Assembly: GCF_001418015.1 (NCBI RefSeq)
Contig: NZ_LIQG01000027.1
Location: forward strand, 229,501 to 293,500
Length of the DNA: 64,000 nucleotides
Source: Lacinutrix mariniflava
Lineage (GTDB): Bacteria > Bacteroidota > Bacteroidia > Flavobacteriales > Flavobacteriaceae
Direction of reading: 5' to 3'
Positions 19,398 through 27,678 of the stretch are shown piece after piece. A program made the translations under genes and the position numbers. Below the pieces are notes generated by a model. The model searched no databases, was not told the origin of the DNA, and was given only the letters and a program-made list of their open reading frames with translations. The stretch's first letter is position 1, and each line of letters opens with the position of its first letter.

Positions 19398-20390
19398 ATG
19401 AAGACAATAAATAAGCAAACAAACCTAATATTAACAGCTATACTGTTAGTGTTATCAGTGTATTCATGTGATGATTTTGAAAAATTTGAACCAATTGGAG
19501 CAAACTCAATAGCAGATGAAACTCCACCATCAGCTAGTTTCTCTTACACTCAAGGACAAGGTCTGGAAGATGAATGGAAAGATTATACTTTTGCTAATAA
19601 TTCTATAAGTGCAACAAGTTATAGTTGGGATTTTGGAGATAGTAATACATCTACAGATTTAGACGGCTTTAATACATATCCTGGAGAAGGTATGTTTACT
19701 GTAACTTTAACAGCAATGGATAACTTAGGAGAAACAAGTACATTTACTGAAACTATTGATGTTGTAGAACCAGAAGAACCGTTAGTCTCTGACCCTGTTT
19801 TGGTTAATTCAGATTTTGATAAACTAGCTAAATTGGGGGCAAGTGATTGCTCATGTTCAGCATGGGATAATGATGATATTGGAGAGCAAGGAGAAAGTAG
19901 TACAGTTAACGGTGTTTCAAGTTTTCTTAAATTTGATAACAACGAACCGGATCATGTGTATCAAGAATTTGAGGTTGTTCCTAATCAAGATTATACAATA
20001 CTAATAGTAACATCTTTTAAAAGTATATCTAGTACGCCTGGTTCTTATCCTGGTAGTATGCTTGAGTTAAGAGTTTTAGCGGGTTCTGGTTACGTAAGTG
20101 GTTACACTCCTGTTTATTATGCTACTGCTCCAGAGTTTCCTAACTCAGGTTATGGTTATACTACCGTGGCTCAAGTAGAAGAATCTGCAAATAATCTTTT
20201 AACAGAGGCTATAAGTAATCCTGGTAATCAAGATTATTTTACTACTCCGTATACGTTTAATTCAGGAGCGAATAATAGTGTAGCTTTATTTGTTAGAGGT
20301 ATAGGAGGAGAAGATACAGGTAGTTATGGATATACTAGTGGTGATGAAGAAATCCGTGCAGATTCAATTACTATTACGGCTAATAATTAA
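19398..20390 (+). CDS. PKD-domain surface lipoprotein, probable alginate-binding protein
   Basis: This 330-residue lipoprotein probably helps bind alginate at the surface. I chose the ATG at 19398 because the earlier in-frame ATG lies inside susD and would spoil the signal peptide, whereas this start gives a clean one ending VYSCDD. A PKD domain follows (about 50-125; SYSWDFGDSNTSTD is the diagnostic piece). The C-terminal 190 residues are rich in aromatic and small polar residues and resemble a carbohydrate-binding beta-sandwich, though I do not recognise a named family. It sits between SusD1 and PL7, the usual position of a surface glycan-binding protein. Confidence 0.82.
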   Translation: MKTINKQTNLILTAILLVLSVYSCDDFEKFEPIGANSIADETPPSASFSYTQGQGLEDEWKDYTFANNSISATSYSWDFGDSNTSTDLDGFNTYPGEGMFTVTLTAMDNLGETSTFTETIDVVEPEEPLVSDPVLVNSDFDKLAKLGASDCSCSAWDNDDIGEQGESSTVNGVSSFLKFDNNEPDHVYQEFEVVPNQDYTILIVTSFKSISSTPGSYPGSMLELRVLAGSGYVSGYTPVYYATAPEFPNSGYGYTTVAQVEESANNLLTEAISNPGNQDYFTTPYTFNSGANNSVALFVRGIGGEDTGSYGYTSGDEEIRADSITITANN

Positions 20391-20412
20391 ATTACAAACA
20401 AATTTTAAGTCT

Positions 20413-21315
20413 ATGTTTCAAAGCGTAAAAACTATTTTTTTGTTATTATTAATCTTTACTTATAGCTTTAGCTGTCAAGCCCAAAAAGAAACAGTAAAAG
20501 ATAAGGTTGAATCAAAAAAAAACAAGAAAAGAAAAAAGAAGGTTAAGCTTCCTAAGATAGATTTAACGCATTGGTCTTTAACAATTCCTGAAGGAGAGAA
20601 TGGAAAAGCAAAAAGCTTTAAAGGAAAAGATGTTGTGGTTAACTATGCTACAAATAAAGAGATCAAGCCTTATATGTATAACGACTCCACAAAAGGAGCA
20701 TTAGTATTTTATTCTTATCCTAGTAAAGCTACTACTGCGAATACTAAATATTCAAGGTCCGAACTAAGAGAACAAATGGTTCCAGGAAATAACGATGTTA
20801 ATTGGACTTTTAAACAAGGAGCTTACATGAAGGGTAAGTTGGCTATGGATAATGTTACTAAAGATGATGATGGTAAATATCATAGAGTAATTATAATGCA
20901 AATACACGGAAGACTAACGGATGAGCAAAGAGATTTAATAGGCCAGAAAGATAATAATGCACCTCCAATGCTAAAAATATATTGGGATAAAGGTAAAATT
21001 AGAGTCAAAACAAAAGTGCTTAAAAATTTAAATGCTACTCAAGAAGAAATGCTACACGAAGATGCTTGGGGAAATGATGATGGTTTTAATTTTGAACAAG
21101 AAGTTGGTTTTAAAAAATTCACATTAGAAGTAAAAGTTTCAGAAGGTAAGATGGTAATCATTTTAAATAAAAACGAATATAAAGTTTATGAAAATATCCA
21201 TATGAGAAAATGGGGAATCTTCGAAAACTATTTTAAAGCCGGTAATTATTTTCAATCCAGAGATGAAGGAGCCTTTGCTAAAGTAAGATATTACAATTTA
21301 GAAGTTAAACATTAG
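20413..21315 (+). CDS. PL7 alginate lyase (endo-type)
   Basis: This 300-residue lyase belongs to the alginate lyase 2 (PL7) jelly-roll family. All three PL7 signatures are visible: YSRSELRE (about 113-120), IIMQIHG, and YFKAGNYFQS near the C-terminus, which supply the catalytic Arg, Gln, His and Tyr. The start at 20413 gives a signal peptide ending near FSCQAQ. Cys 21 may be a lipidation site, but a standard cleavage is also possible. A lysine-rich linker (about 25-45) precedes the domain. It probably makes the first cuts in alginate outside the cell for uptake by SusCD1. Confidence 0.92.
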   Translation: MFQSVKTIFLLLLIFTYSFSCQAQKETVKDKVESKKNKKRKKKVKLPKIDLTHWSLTIPEGENGKAKSFKGKDVVVNYATNKEIKPYMYNDSTKGALVFYSYPSKATTANTKYSRSELREQMVPGNNDVNWTFKQGAYMKGKLAMDNVTKDDDGKYHRVIIMQIHGRLTDEQRDLIGQKDNNAPPMLKIYWDKGKIRVKTKVLKNLNATQEEMLHEDAWGNDDGFNFEQEVGFKKFTLEVKVSEGKMVIILNKNEYKVYENIHMRKWGIFENYFKAGNYFQSRDEGAFAKVRYYNLEVKH

Positions 21316-21401
21316 CCAAGTGTTGGTTGGCCTACAGCAACGGTGCTTGAGTTTAATTTTATTAACTGAACTGTAGTTGGTAGCCTTTTAGAATTTTATT
21401 G

Positions 21402-21445
21402 ACCCTATAAAGACCTATTTTTTAGGAATTTATAGGGTTTTTTAT
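21402..21445 (+). terminator. Intrinsic terminator after the SusC1-SusD1-PKD-PL7 operon
   Basis: ACCCTATAAA (21402-21411) pairs with TTTATAGGGT (21429-21438), with a further CCTA/TAGG pairing inside, followed by a run of T. It closes the SusC1 operon about 90 bases after the PL7 stop. Confidence 0.8.
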
Positions 21446-21504
21446 TGTTTTTCTATAAGGATCAATAATAAGTTAACATTATTTAACTTTTTCTTACGAA
21501 AACG

Positions 21505-21555
21505 TTGTATAAGATAAAATTTTGTTTATATTTGGTAAACCAATCTGGTAAACCA
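21505..21555 (+). promoter_or_regulatory. Alginate-regulon promoter with double GntR operator (SusC2 operon)
   Basis: TTG (21505-21507), a 19-bp spacer and TATATTTG (21527-21534) form the promoter. TGGTAAACCA occurs at 21533-21542 and 21546-21555, 13 bp apart. An AAACGTTGT half-palindrome covers the -33 box, as in SusC1. Confidence 0.87.
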
Positions 21556-21584
21556 ATTGATTTTCAGGTTGGTTTAGATAAAAA

Positions 21585-21612
21585 AAAGGACAGGTGCACA
21601 CCTATCCTTTTA
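21585..21612 (+). other. Terminator-like hairpin in the SusC2 leader
   Basis: AAAGGACAGGT (21585-21595) pairs with ACCTATCCTTT (21600-21610) with one mismatch and a 4-base loop. It corresponds in place to the SusC1 leader terminator, but the T run after it is only four bases, so termination would be weak. Confidence 0.6.
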
Positions 21613-21751
21613 GTAAAATACTTCTTTTGGAGGGAAGTAATTATGTTAAAAAACATAACACTGCAAAAGTAATAAACTATTTACAACTTCTGTGAAATTA
21701 TGTTTTTAAGTAAATATTAATATTAACTAACTTAAAAATTAAAAGCTAATT

Positions 21752-24700
21752 ATGAATTTAAAAGCTAAGTCGGCATTATTTGCAGTACTTTTTATGTGTA
21801 TCTCTGCCTTTGCCCAAGAAAACTTAACCATAACAGGTCAAGTGGTTTCATCAATAGATAATATGCCTCTTCCAGGTGTTAATGTTGTTGTCGATGGTAC
21901 AAGTAATGGAACAAGTACAGATTTTGATGGTAATTTTTCAATTACTGCAAAAAAAGGAGATGTTATTAAGTTTTCTTTTATAGGGTTTTTAACAAAGCCA
22001 GTTACCGTAGCAAATGCCACTAATTTAACTGTTTCATTAGAAGAAGATGCTAATAAATTAGATGAAGTTGTTGTCGTTGGTTATGGTAGTCGTAAAAAGA
22101 GTGATATTACTGGGGCTGTATCTTCAGTTACTGCTGATGAGTTAAACGCTTTTCCTGTGTTAGACGCAGCTCAGGCGCTTCAAGGTCGTGCGGCAGGTGT
22201 TGTTGTTCAGTCTAACAATGGTGGAGAGCCAGGAGCTCCTATCAATATAAAAATTAGAGGTAATACATCAATTAGTGCTAATAGTTCTCCGCTTATTGTT
22301 GTGGATGGCTTTGTTGGTGCAAGTATGCCTCAAGCAAATGACATCAAATCTTTAGAAGTTTTAAAAGATGCATCAGCTACCGCTATTTATGGTTCGAGAG
22401 GATCGAACGGAGTTGTTTTAGTTACAACGAAAAAGGGAAAGAAAGGTAAACTTTCTATTGAGTTGAATACTACTTATGCTGTTCAGAACACTTCAAATAA
22501 ATTAGATTTATTAAATGCAAATGAATTTGCATCATATCAACAAGATGTAAATAATAATCTAGCTATTACATCTGGAGATGCTCCAGCGATATATACTCAA
22601 GGATCTGCAAATACAGATTGGCAAGATTTAATTTACACATCAGGTAGTACTGTAAATCATCAATTGGCATTTTCAGGTGGATCAGAGAAGATTAACTTCT
22701 ATGCTTCTGGTAACTATTTTAAACAGGATGGTATTTTAATTAATTCAGGTTTCGAAAGAGTAACGTTTTTATCAAATATAGATGCACAAGTAAGTGATAA
22801 GTTAAAATTAGGTATGAATCTTTTTGGAAGTAGAGGATCTAAGGATGGCGTTGCTACACAATCCGATGGGTCAGTAACCGTTGGTGGAGATGATGTTATT
22901 TCTCTAGCTATGCGTTTTGCGCCAGATAAAGGTGTGTATAATAGTGATGGTACGTTTACAACTAATGATGCTATTGGAGATGAGGTAGATAATCCTTTTG
23001 CTGTTGCAACAGAGAGAGTAGACGAAACTATAACAGATAATTTTAGAGCAAACTTCTATGCTAATTACGACCTTTTAGAGAATCTTACTTTTAAAACAAC
23101 TTTTGGTTTAAGTACAGAAAACGATACAAGAGGAGTTTACCAGCCATCAACTTTGCAAATTACTGCTGGAGGTGTAGGAGGTAGAGCTAGAGTTACTAAT
23201 TCGCAAAGAACAAATATATTAAGTGAAAATTACTTAACATACTCTAAAGAAATAGGAAAAGGAGCTTTAACTTTATTAGCAGGTTATTCTTATCAAAAAA
23301 CTAAAACCGAAGTATTTGCTGCGGCTGGAACAGGTTTTATTTCAGATGCTTTTTCTTACCATGCTTTAGGTAGTGCTACAGGTTTATTACAACCAGATTC
23401 TTATTTAAATGTTACTGAAATTCAGTCTCAGTTTGGTAGAGTAAATTACGATTATGATGATAAATATCTATTAACAGCTACTGTAAGAAGAGATGGAGCA
23501 TCAAATTTTGCTGCTAATAATAAATATGCCATTTTTCCTTCTGGTGCTATAGGATGGAAAGTGTCTAACGAAGAATTTCTTGCCGATAGTGAAACTATCT
23601 CTAATTTAAAATTAAGAGCAAGTTATGGTGTTACTGGTAATCCATCAATTAGTCCTTACCAATCTTTAGCTAGATTTGCAAGTGTTTATGCTTCTAGTAA
23701 TGGAGAAACTACTTTTGCTATTACGCCGGAACAACCTGCTAACCCAGATTTAAAATGGGAATCTTCTTATCAATCAAACTTTGGTGTTGATTTAGGTTTG
23801 TTAAATAACAGGATTACAGTTTCTTTAGATTATTATAATATTGATACTAAAGATTTAATTCTAGGAAATAATGGTATACCTGAATATTTTGGATTCTCTA
23901 ATGATGCTATTTTAACAAACTTAGGTGAGATTAATAATCAAGGTTTCGAAATTTCTTTAAATACTAGAAATATTTCTAATGATAATTTTAGCTGGACTAC
24001 AGATTTTAACTTTTCTAAAAATAAAAACAAAGTAGTAAGTTTAATAAATGATGCTGATTTATTTGGTGATGCAGCTCCAAGTTATTTTAGTGTTGACGAT
24101 AATTATATTCTTAGAGTAGGTGAAGAAGTTGGTCTTTTTTGGGGGTATGATTATGCAGGAGTATATCAAGGAGGTGCTTTGCCTGCAGGTACAGCAACTT
24201 TGGCAAATGGAGTAGCAGGAGACCCATTGTTTTATGATATTGATGATAGTGGAGATATTACTGATGATGATAGAAAAGCAATAGGTAATCCTAATGCAGA
24301 TTATACTTTTGGAATTACCAATAACTTTAGCTATAAGAACTTCGATTTAAGTCTCTTCTTTCAGGGTTCTCAAGGTGGTGATATTTTTAATTTGACAGAT
24401 GTGCAATTAAATAATGGAGATTCAAATACAACTAGAGACTATTATAATAATGCGTGGACACCAACAAATACAAATACAAATGAGCCTCGTGTAGGAAACA
24501 ATAGTAATAGAGAGATTTCTTCTCGTTTTGTTGAAGATGGTAGTTATATAAGATTAAAGAATATAGCAGTAGGTTATAACTTACCTTCAGATGTTGTAGA
24601 AAAAATGGGCTTAGATAATTTAAGAATTTCCTTAAGCGCACAAAATTTATTAACTTTTACAAATTACTCAGGCTTAGATCCTGAAGTAAATTACTTCGGA

Positions 24701-24805
24701 GCTAGTGGATCTAATAATACTTCATCTAATACGGTTCAAGGATTTGATTTCGGGAATTACCCAACAGTAAAATCTGTGAATTTAAGCCTTAATGTGAAAT
24801 TTTAA
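21752..24805 (+). CDS. SusC/RagA-type TonB-dependent outer membrane transporter 2
   Basis: This 1017-residue outer membrane transporter has a signal peptide ending AFAQ, a carboxypeptidase-regulatory-like domain (about 27-105), a TonB-box region DEVVVVGYGSRKKSD, a plug (about 115-230) and a barrel ending LSLNVKF. The signal peptide and first domain are close to SusC1 even at the DNA level, but the barrel differs strongly, which suggests shared ancestry or exchange at the 5' end with different substrates. It has its own alginate-type promoter and operator. A different oligomer length or block type is a reasonable guess. Confidence 0.94.
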   Translation: MNLKAKSALFAVLFMCISAFAQENLTITGQVVSSIDNMPLPGVNVVVDGTSNGTSTDFDGNFSITAKKGDVIKFSFIGFLTKPVTVANATNLTVSLEEDANKLDEVVVVGYGSRKKSDITGAVSSVTADELNAFPVLDAAQALQGRAAGVVVQSNNGGEPGAPINIKIRGNTSISANSSPLIVVDGFVGASMPQANDIKSLEVLKDASATAIYGSRGSNGVVLVTTKKGKKGKLSIELNTTYAVQNTSNKLDLLNANEFASYQQDVNNNLAITSGDAPAIYTQGSANTDWQDLIYTSGSTVNHQLAFSGGSEKINFYASGNYFKQDGILINSGFERVTFLSNIDAQVSDKLKLGMNLFGSRGSKDGVATQSDGSVTVGGDDVISLAMRFAPDKGVYNSDGTFTTNDAIGDEVDNPFAVATERVDETITDNFRANFYANYDLLENLTFKTTFGLSTENDTRGVYQPSTLQITAGGVGGRARVTNSQRTNILSENYLTYSKEIGKGALTLLAGYSYQKTKTEVFAAAGTGFISDAFSYHALGSATGLLQPDSYLNVTEIQSQFGRVNYDYDDKYLLTATVRRDGASNFAANNKYAIFPSGAIGWKVSNEEFLADSETISNLKLRASYGVTGNPSISPYQSLARFASVYASSNGETTFAITPEQPANPDLKWESSYQSNFGVDLGLLNNRITVSLDYYNIDTKDLILGNNGIPEYFGFSNDAILTNLGEINNQGFEISLNTRNISNDNFSWTTDFNFSKNKNKVVSLINDADLFGDAAPSYFSVDDNYILRVGEEVGLFWGYDYAGVYQGGALPAGTATLANGVAGDPLFYDIDDSGDITDDDRKAIGNPNADYTFGITNNFSYKNFDLSLFFQGSQGGDIFNLTDVQLNNGDSNTTRDYYNNAWTPTNTNTNEPRVGNNSNREISSRFVEDGSYIRLKNIAVGYNLPSDVVEKMGLDNLRISLSAQNLLTFTNYSGLDPEVNYFGASGSNNTSSNTVQGFDFGNYPTVKSVNLSLNVKF

Positions 24806-24828
24806 TTAATAATTAAATAACAAAAATT

Positions 24829-26388
24829 ATGAAAACATATAAATATTTATTCTTGCTGTTTGCGAGTTTATCCATAGTTGGATGTTCAGACTTAGAAGAA
24901 GAGCCTGTTGGTTTGTTAACATCGCCAGATGATTTTTTCCAAACTACAGAAAATATTCAGACCGCCGTAAATGGCTCTCTTACGCACGCAATCAACGAAA
25001 AGTTTTGGGGAAGAAAATTATCTGTAGCCTTAATGTTACGTTCAGATATGGTAGATCTTGCATCTAACGAAGCAAGAAGAGTTGAAAATAATGAATTTAC
25101 TACTCTAGCAAATAACGGAATGATTAGTGAATTTTGGTTAAAAACCTATCAAGGTATTGCTGCTGCTAATCAGGCTATTAAAGGTTCAGAGTCAGTAGGT
25201 GTAGCACCCGAGGCTAAAAACCCAGTTACTGCACAGGCTTATTTTGCAAGAGCATTCTATTATTTTCATTTAGTAAGACAGTTTGGTGATGTTCCTTATA
25301 TCGATGTGCCATTAACGCCTGAAAATACTCCGGCAATGTCTACTATTAGTAAAACACCAGCTGCAGAGGTTTATGATAATATTATTGCAGATTTACAATT
25401 TGCTAAAACTTGGCTGCCAGATACTCAGGCATCTAGAGCAATACCATCTAAAGCTGCTGCAAGTTCTTATTTAGCTTTAGTTTATTTAACAATGGCAGGA
25501 ACAAATGATAATGTTAATTTTCAAAAAGCATTTGACGAAGCTCAAGATGTTATTGCTAACAAAGGAACTTACAACTTAGATTTAGATCCAGATTTTCAAA
25601 ATCTGTTTAATGCTGATGTTATTGATAATTCTTTGGAACCAATTTTTGCTTTAGATTACAATAACTTCGAAGCTCCAAACAATGGTTACGACCAAATAGC
25701 ACCAATGACTGGTATCCGAGGAGACGATAGAAACTCAGGAGGTGGTTGGTCTGTAGCAGTGCCTTCACTAGATGTATATACAACATGGAATGCAGGCGAT
25801 TATAGAAGAGCTGTAAGTTTGGACGATGGAGCTTCAATTGGAGGTAATCTTGAGCCTTATACTAATTTTATAGTAAGCGGTCATCAGTTTGCAAAAAATA
25901 GACCTTATATAGCAAAATACACACGTTATCCTGGAGCTTTTGCTCGTGGAAATGCCAGAGCGACAAGTCATAATTATTCTATGATACGTTATGCTGAGGT
26001 GTTATTAATTGCAGCAGAAGCAGGCGTAGCGATTGGACAAAATATTACAGCTCGTAATTATTTAAACGAAGTAAGAGCAAGAGCTAGAATGGGCGGTGTA
26101 ACACAGCGTAATGGTGTACAAGTTACTGTGTCGGCAAGTGCAGAACCTGCAGATCATACAGGAACAGTTACTGCAGATGATATTCTTGAAGAACGTAGAT
26201 TAGAATTTGCTTTTGAAGGTATAAGGTGGTACGATATTGTTAGAAGACAATTAGGAGCAACTGCATTTGGGGCTTCAGGTTTAGAAGGACTTAAGCCAGA
26301 ATTTTCTTCAACAGATTATTTATTACCACTGCCAGGAGATGAGTTGGATAGAAATCCTAACTTATTACCGCAGAACCCAGGTTATTAA
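24829..26388 (+). CDS. SusD/RagB-type surface lipoprotein 2
   Basis: This 519-residue SusD partner of SusC2 has a lipoprotein signal ending SIVGCSD. It contains the TPR-like helices (AQAYFARAFYYFHLVRQFGD) and the RagB C-terminal motif (ILEERRLEFAFEGIRWYDIVRR), ending QNPGY. It lies 23 bases after SusC2. No lyase or extra surface protein is linked to this pair, unlike the first pair. Confidence 0.94.
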   Translation: MKTYKYLFLLFASLSIVGCSDLEEEPVGLLTSPDDFFQTTENIQTAVNGSLTHAINEKFWGRKLSVALMLRSDMVDLASNEARRVENNEFTTLANNGMISEFWLKTYQGIAAANQAIKGSESVGVAPEAKNPVTAQAYFARAFYYFHLVRQFGDVPYIDVPLTPENTPAMSTISKTPAAEVYDNIIADLQFAKTWLPDTQASRAIPSKAAASSYLALVYLTMAGTNDNVNFQKAFDEAQDVIANKGTYNLDLDPDFQNLFNADVIDNSLEPIFALDYNNFEAPNNGYDQIAPMTGIRGDDRNSGGGWSVAVPSLDVYTTWNAGDYRRAVSLDDGASIGGNLEPYTNFIVSGHQFAKNRPYIAKYTRYPGAFARGNARATSHNYSMIRYAEVLLIAAEAGVAIGQNITARNYLNEVRARARMGGVTQRNGVQVTVSASAEPADHTGTVTADDILEERRLEFAFEGIRWYDIVRRQLGATAFGASGLEGLKPEFSSTDYLLPLPGDELDRNPNLLPQNPGY

Positions 26389-26761
26389 TTATTACAAAAT
26401 AGATGTAATTATTTCAGTTAGTTTTGTTAAGATTTGAGTCTGGCCTAATTTTTAAGGCCGGTAAGTCTTATTTTTTTAAGTGATATAGATTATTTCTAAA
26501 TTTACTAAGTTACCGAGTATAGCTTTCATGTAAAATATAAATCATTATTTCATCTCACTCTTGCTAAAGTGAGATCTTACAAATTGGAGTAACACATTAG
26601 CAATAATTTGATTAGTCTAAAATTATGTGTCTTGAAGCTAAGGTTTACTGGTCTAAAGCTAGATCAGTAAAGTTTAGTAAAAAAAATAAATATCTAATAA
26701 TGTTTTTTGAGAGATATACGCTAAATTAGCAGTAGATATTGGTTAACCAATTATTAAGTTT
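26389..26761 (+). other. Intergenic region between SusD2 and gntR
   Basis: This 373-bp gap contains three inverted repeats: a GGCC...GGCC hairpin near 26442-26459, ATCTCACT/AGTGAGAT at 26552-26575, and a 12-bp stem with one mismatch at 26644-26671. None is followed directly by a strong T run, so I cannot assign the SusCD2 terminator. The gntR operator is at 26739-26750. Confidence 0.6.
26739..26750. promoter_or_regulatory. Single perfect GntR operator before gntR
   Basis: TTGGTTAACCAA is a perfect 12-bp palindrome matching the operators of the three alginate promoters. It ends 11 bases before the gntR start codon, a place that suits self-repression. The promoter boxes around it are unclear. 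Confidence 0.8.
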
Positions 26762-27463
26762 ATGAAATTAGAGATACTAACAAAAACTGAAAACTTGAAT
26801 GTGCAAAAACACATTATTGCTGGAATAAGAGATTTAATTAATTTGAAGAATCTGGAACCTGGAGATAAATTACCTTCAGAACGTATGCTTTCAGAAAAAT
26901 TAGAGGTTTCTAGAGGTAATATTAGAGATGCGATTCAAAAATTAGAATTTTATGGCTTATTAAAATCAATTCCTCAGAGCGGAACTTTTGTTGCTAACAT
27001 AGGTGTTATTGCTATGAATGGGATGATTGATGATATTCTTCGGCTAGAAGAACCAGAATTTAAATCTTTGGTTGAAACGAGAATTCTGTTAGAATTAAAA
27101 ACCGTAAGGTTGGCAGCATTAAGAAGAACAGATGAAGATCTTGATGAAATGAAAGCGGCTTTAGATGCCTTTTCTAAAAAAGTATTGAATAAGGAAGATG
27201 CTGTACAAGAAGATTTGCTTTTTCATTTAGCCATAGCTAAAGCAAGCGGAAACAGCAGTATGAATACTTTTATGCTAATTATTACTCCCGAGATTATTAC
27301 TAATTTCGAAAAATATCATGTCTGTGATAAAGACTTAGCTCAAAAAGGAATTAAAGAACATGAAGCAATATTTAAAGCCATAAAAAATAAAGATCCACAA
27401 TTGGCTAAGAAAAAAATGAAAGAACATTTTAAAGAACTGTACAAGTACTGTTACAACGTTTAA
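26762..27463 (+). CDS. FadR/FCD-type GntR regulator of the alginate locus
   Basis: This 233-residue regulator has an N-terminal winged helix (about 10-80; PSERMLSEKLEVSRGNIRD is the recognition part) and a C-terminal all-helical FCD ligand-binding domain (about 90-225) with the HLAIAKASGN segment and metal-binding histidines. It likely binds the TGGTNNACCA sites found before PL6, SusC1, SusC2 and its own gene. Because those sites overlap the -7 boxes, it is most likely a repressor released by a catabolic intermediate such as DEH or KDG. That effector is an inference. Confidence 0.9.
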   Translation: MKLEILTKTENLNVQKHIIAGIRDLINLKNLEPGDKLPSERMLSEKLEVSRGNIRDAIQKLEFYGLLKSIPQSGTFVANIGVIAMNGMIDDILRLEEPEFKSLVETRILLELKTVRLAALRRTDEDLDEMKAALDAFSKKVLNKEDAVQEDLLFHLAIAKASGNSSMNTFMLIITPEIITNFEKYHVCDKDLAQKGIKEHEAIFKAIKNKDPQLAKKKMKEHFKELYKYCYNV

Positions 27464-27620
27464 AAAAGTAAACTTCAGTTAATAAAGTGCACAATTTATT
27501 AATTGAATGTATTGTAGTAAAGAGACAAGGAGGGAAGGTAATTATAGTAAAATAAGTAGATTCATGCTTTTTTTACAACTTACTTGGGATAAAATATTCA
27601 GTTACCTCAAAACTGAAATT

Positions 27621-27650
27621 AAGAAAAACAGGGCAAATGCCCTTTTTCTT
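27621..27650 (+). terminator. Terminator-like hairpin between gntR and the MFS gene
   Basis: AGGGC (27630-27634) pairs with GCCCT (27639-27643), extended by A/T pairs with a bulge, and runs into five T then CTT. It lies 158 bases after gntR but only 28 bases before the MFS start. It may terminate gntR or attenuate entry to the catabolic operon. Confidence 0.6.
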
Positions 27651-27678
27651 AAAATTATAACATAACAAACTACTATAA

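Larger units (their letters stand above)
21316..21751 (+). other. Intergenic region and SusC2 leader
   Basis: This 436-bp gap contains the operon terminator at 21402-21445, the SusC2 promoter with double operator at 21505-21555, a hairpin at 21585-21610, and a weaker hairpin at about 21617-21642 whose right arm starts GGAGGGAAG. The remaining 100 bases before SusC2 are AT-rich without a feature I recognise. Confidence 0.7.

Noticed and set aside
21628-21637. GGAGGGAAG as a Shine-Dalgarno site
   Set aside because: It is more than 100 bases from the SusC2 start codon, and Bacteroidota rarely use such sites.
26552-26671. Terminator of the SusC2-SusD2 operon
   Set aside because: The inverted repeats here are good stems but lack a following T run on the plus strand.
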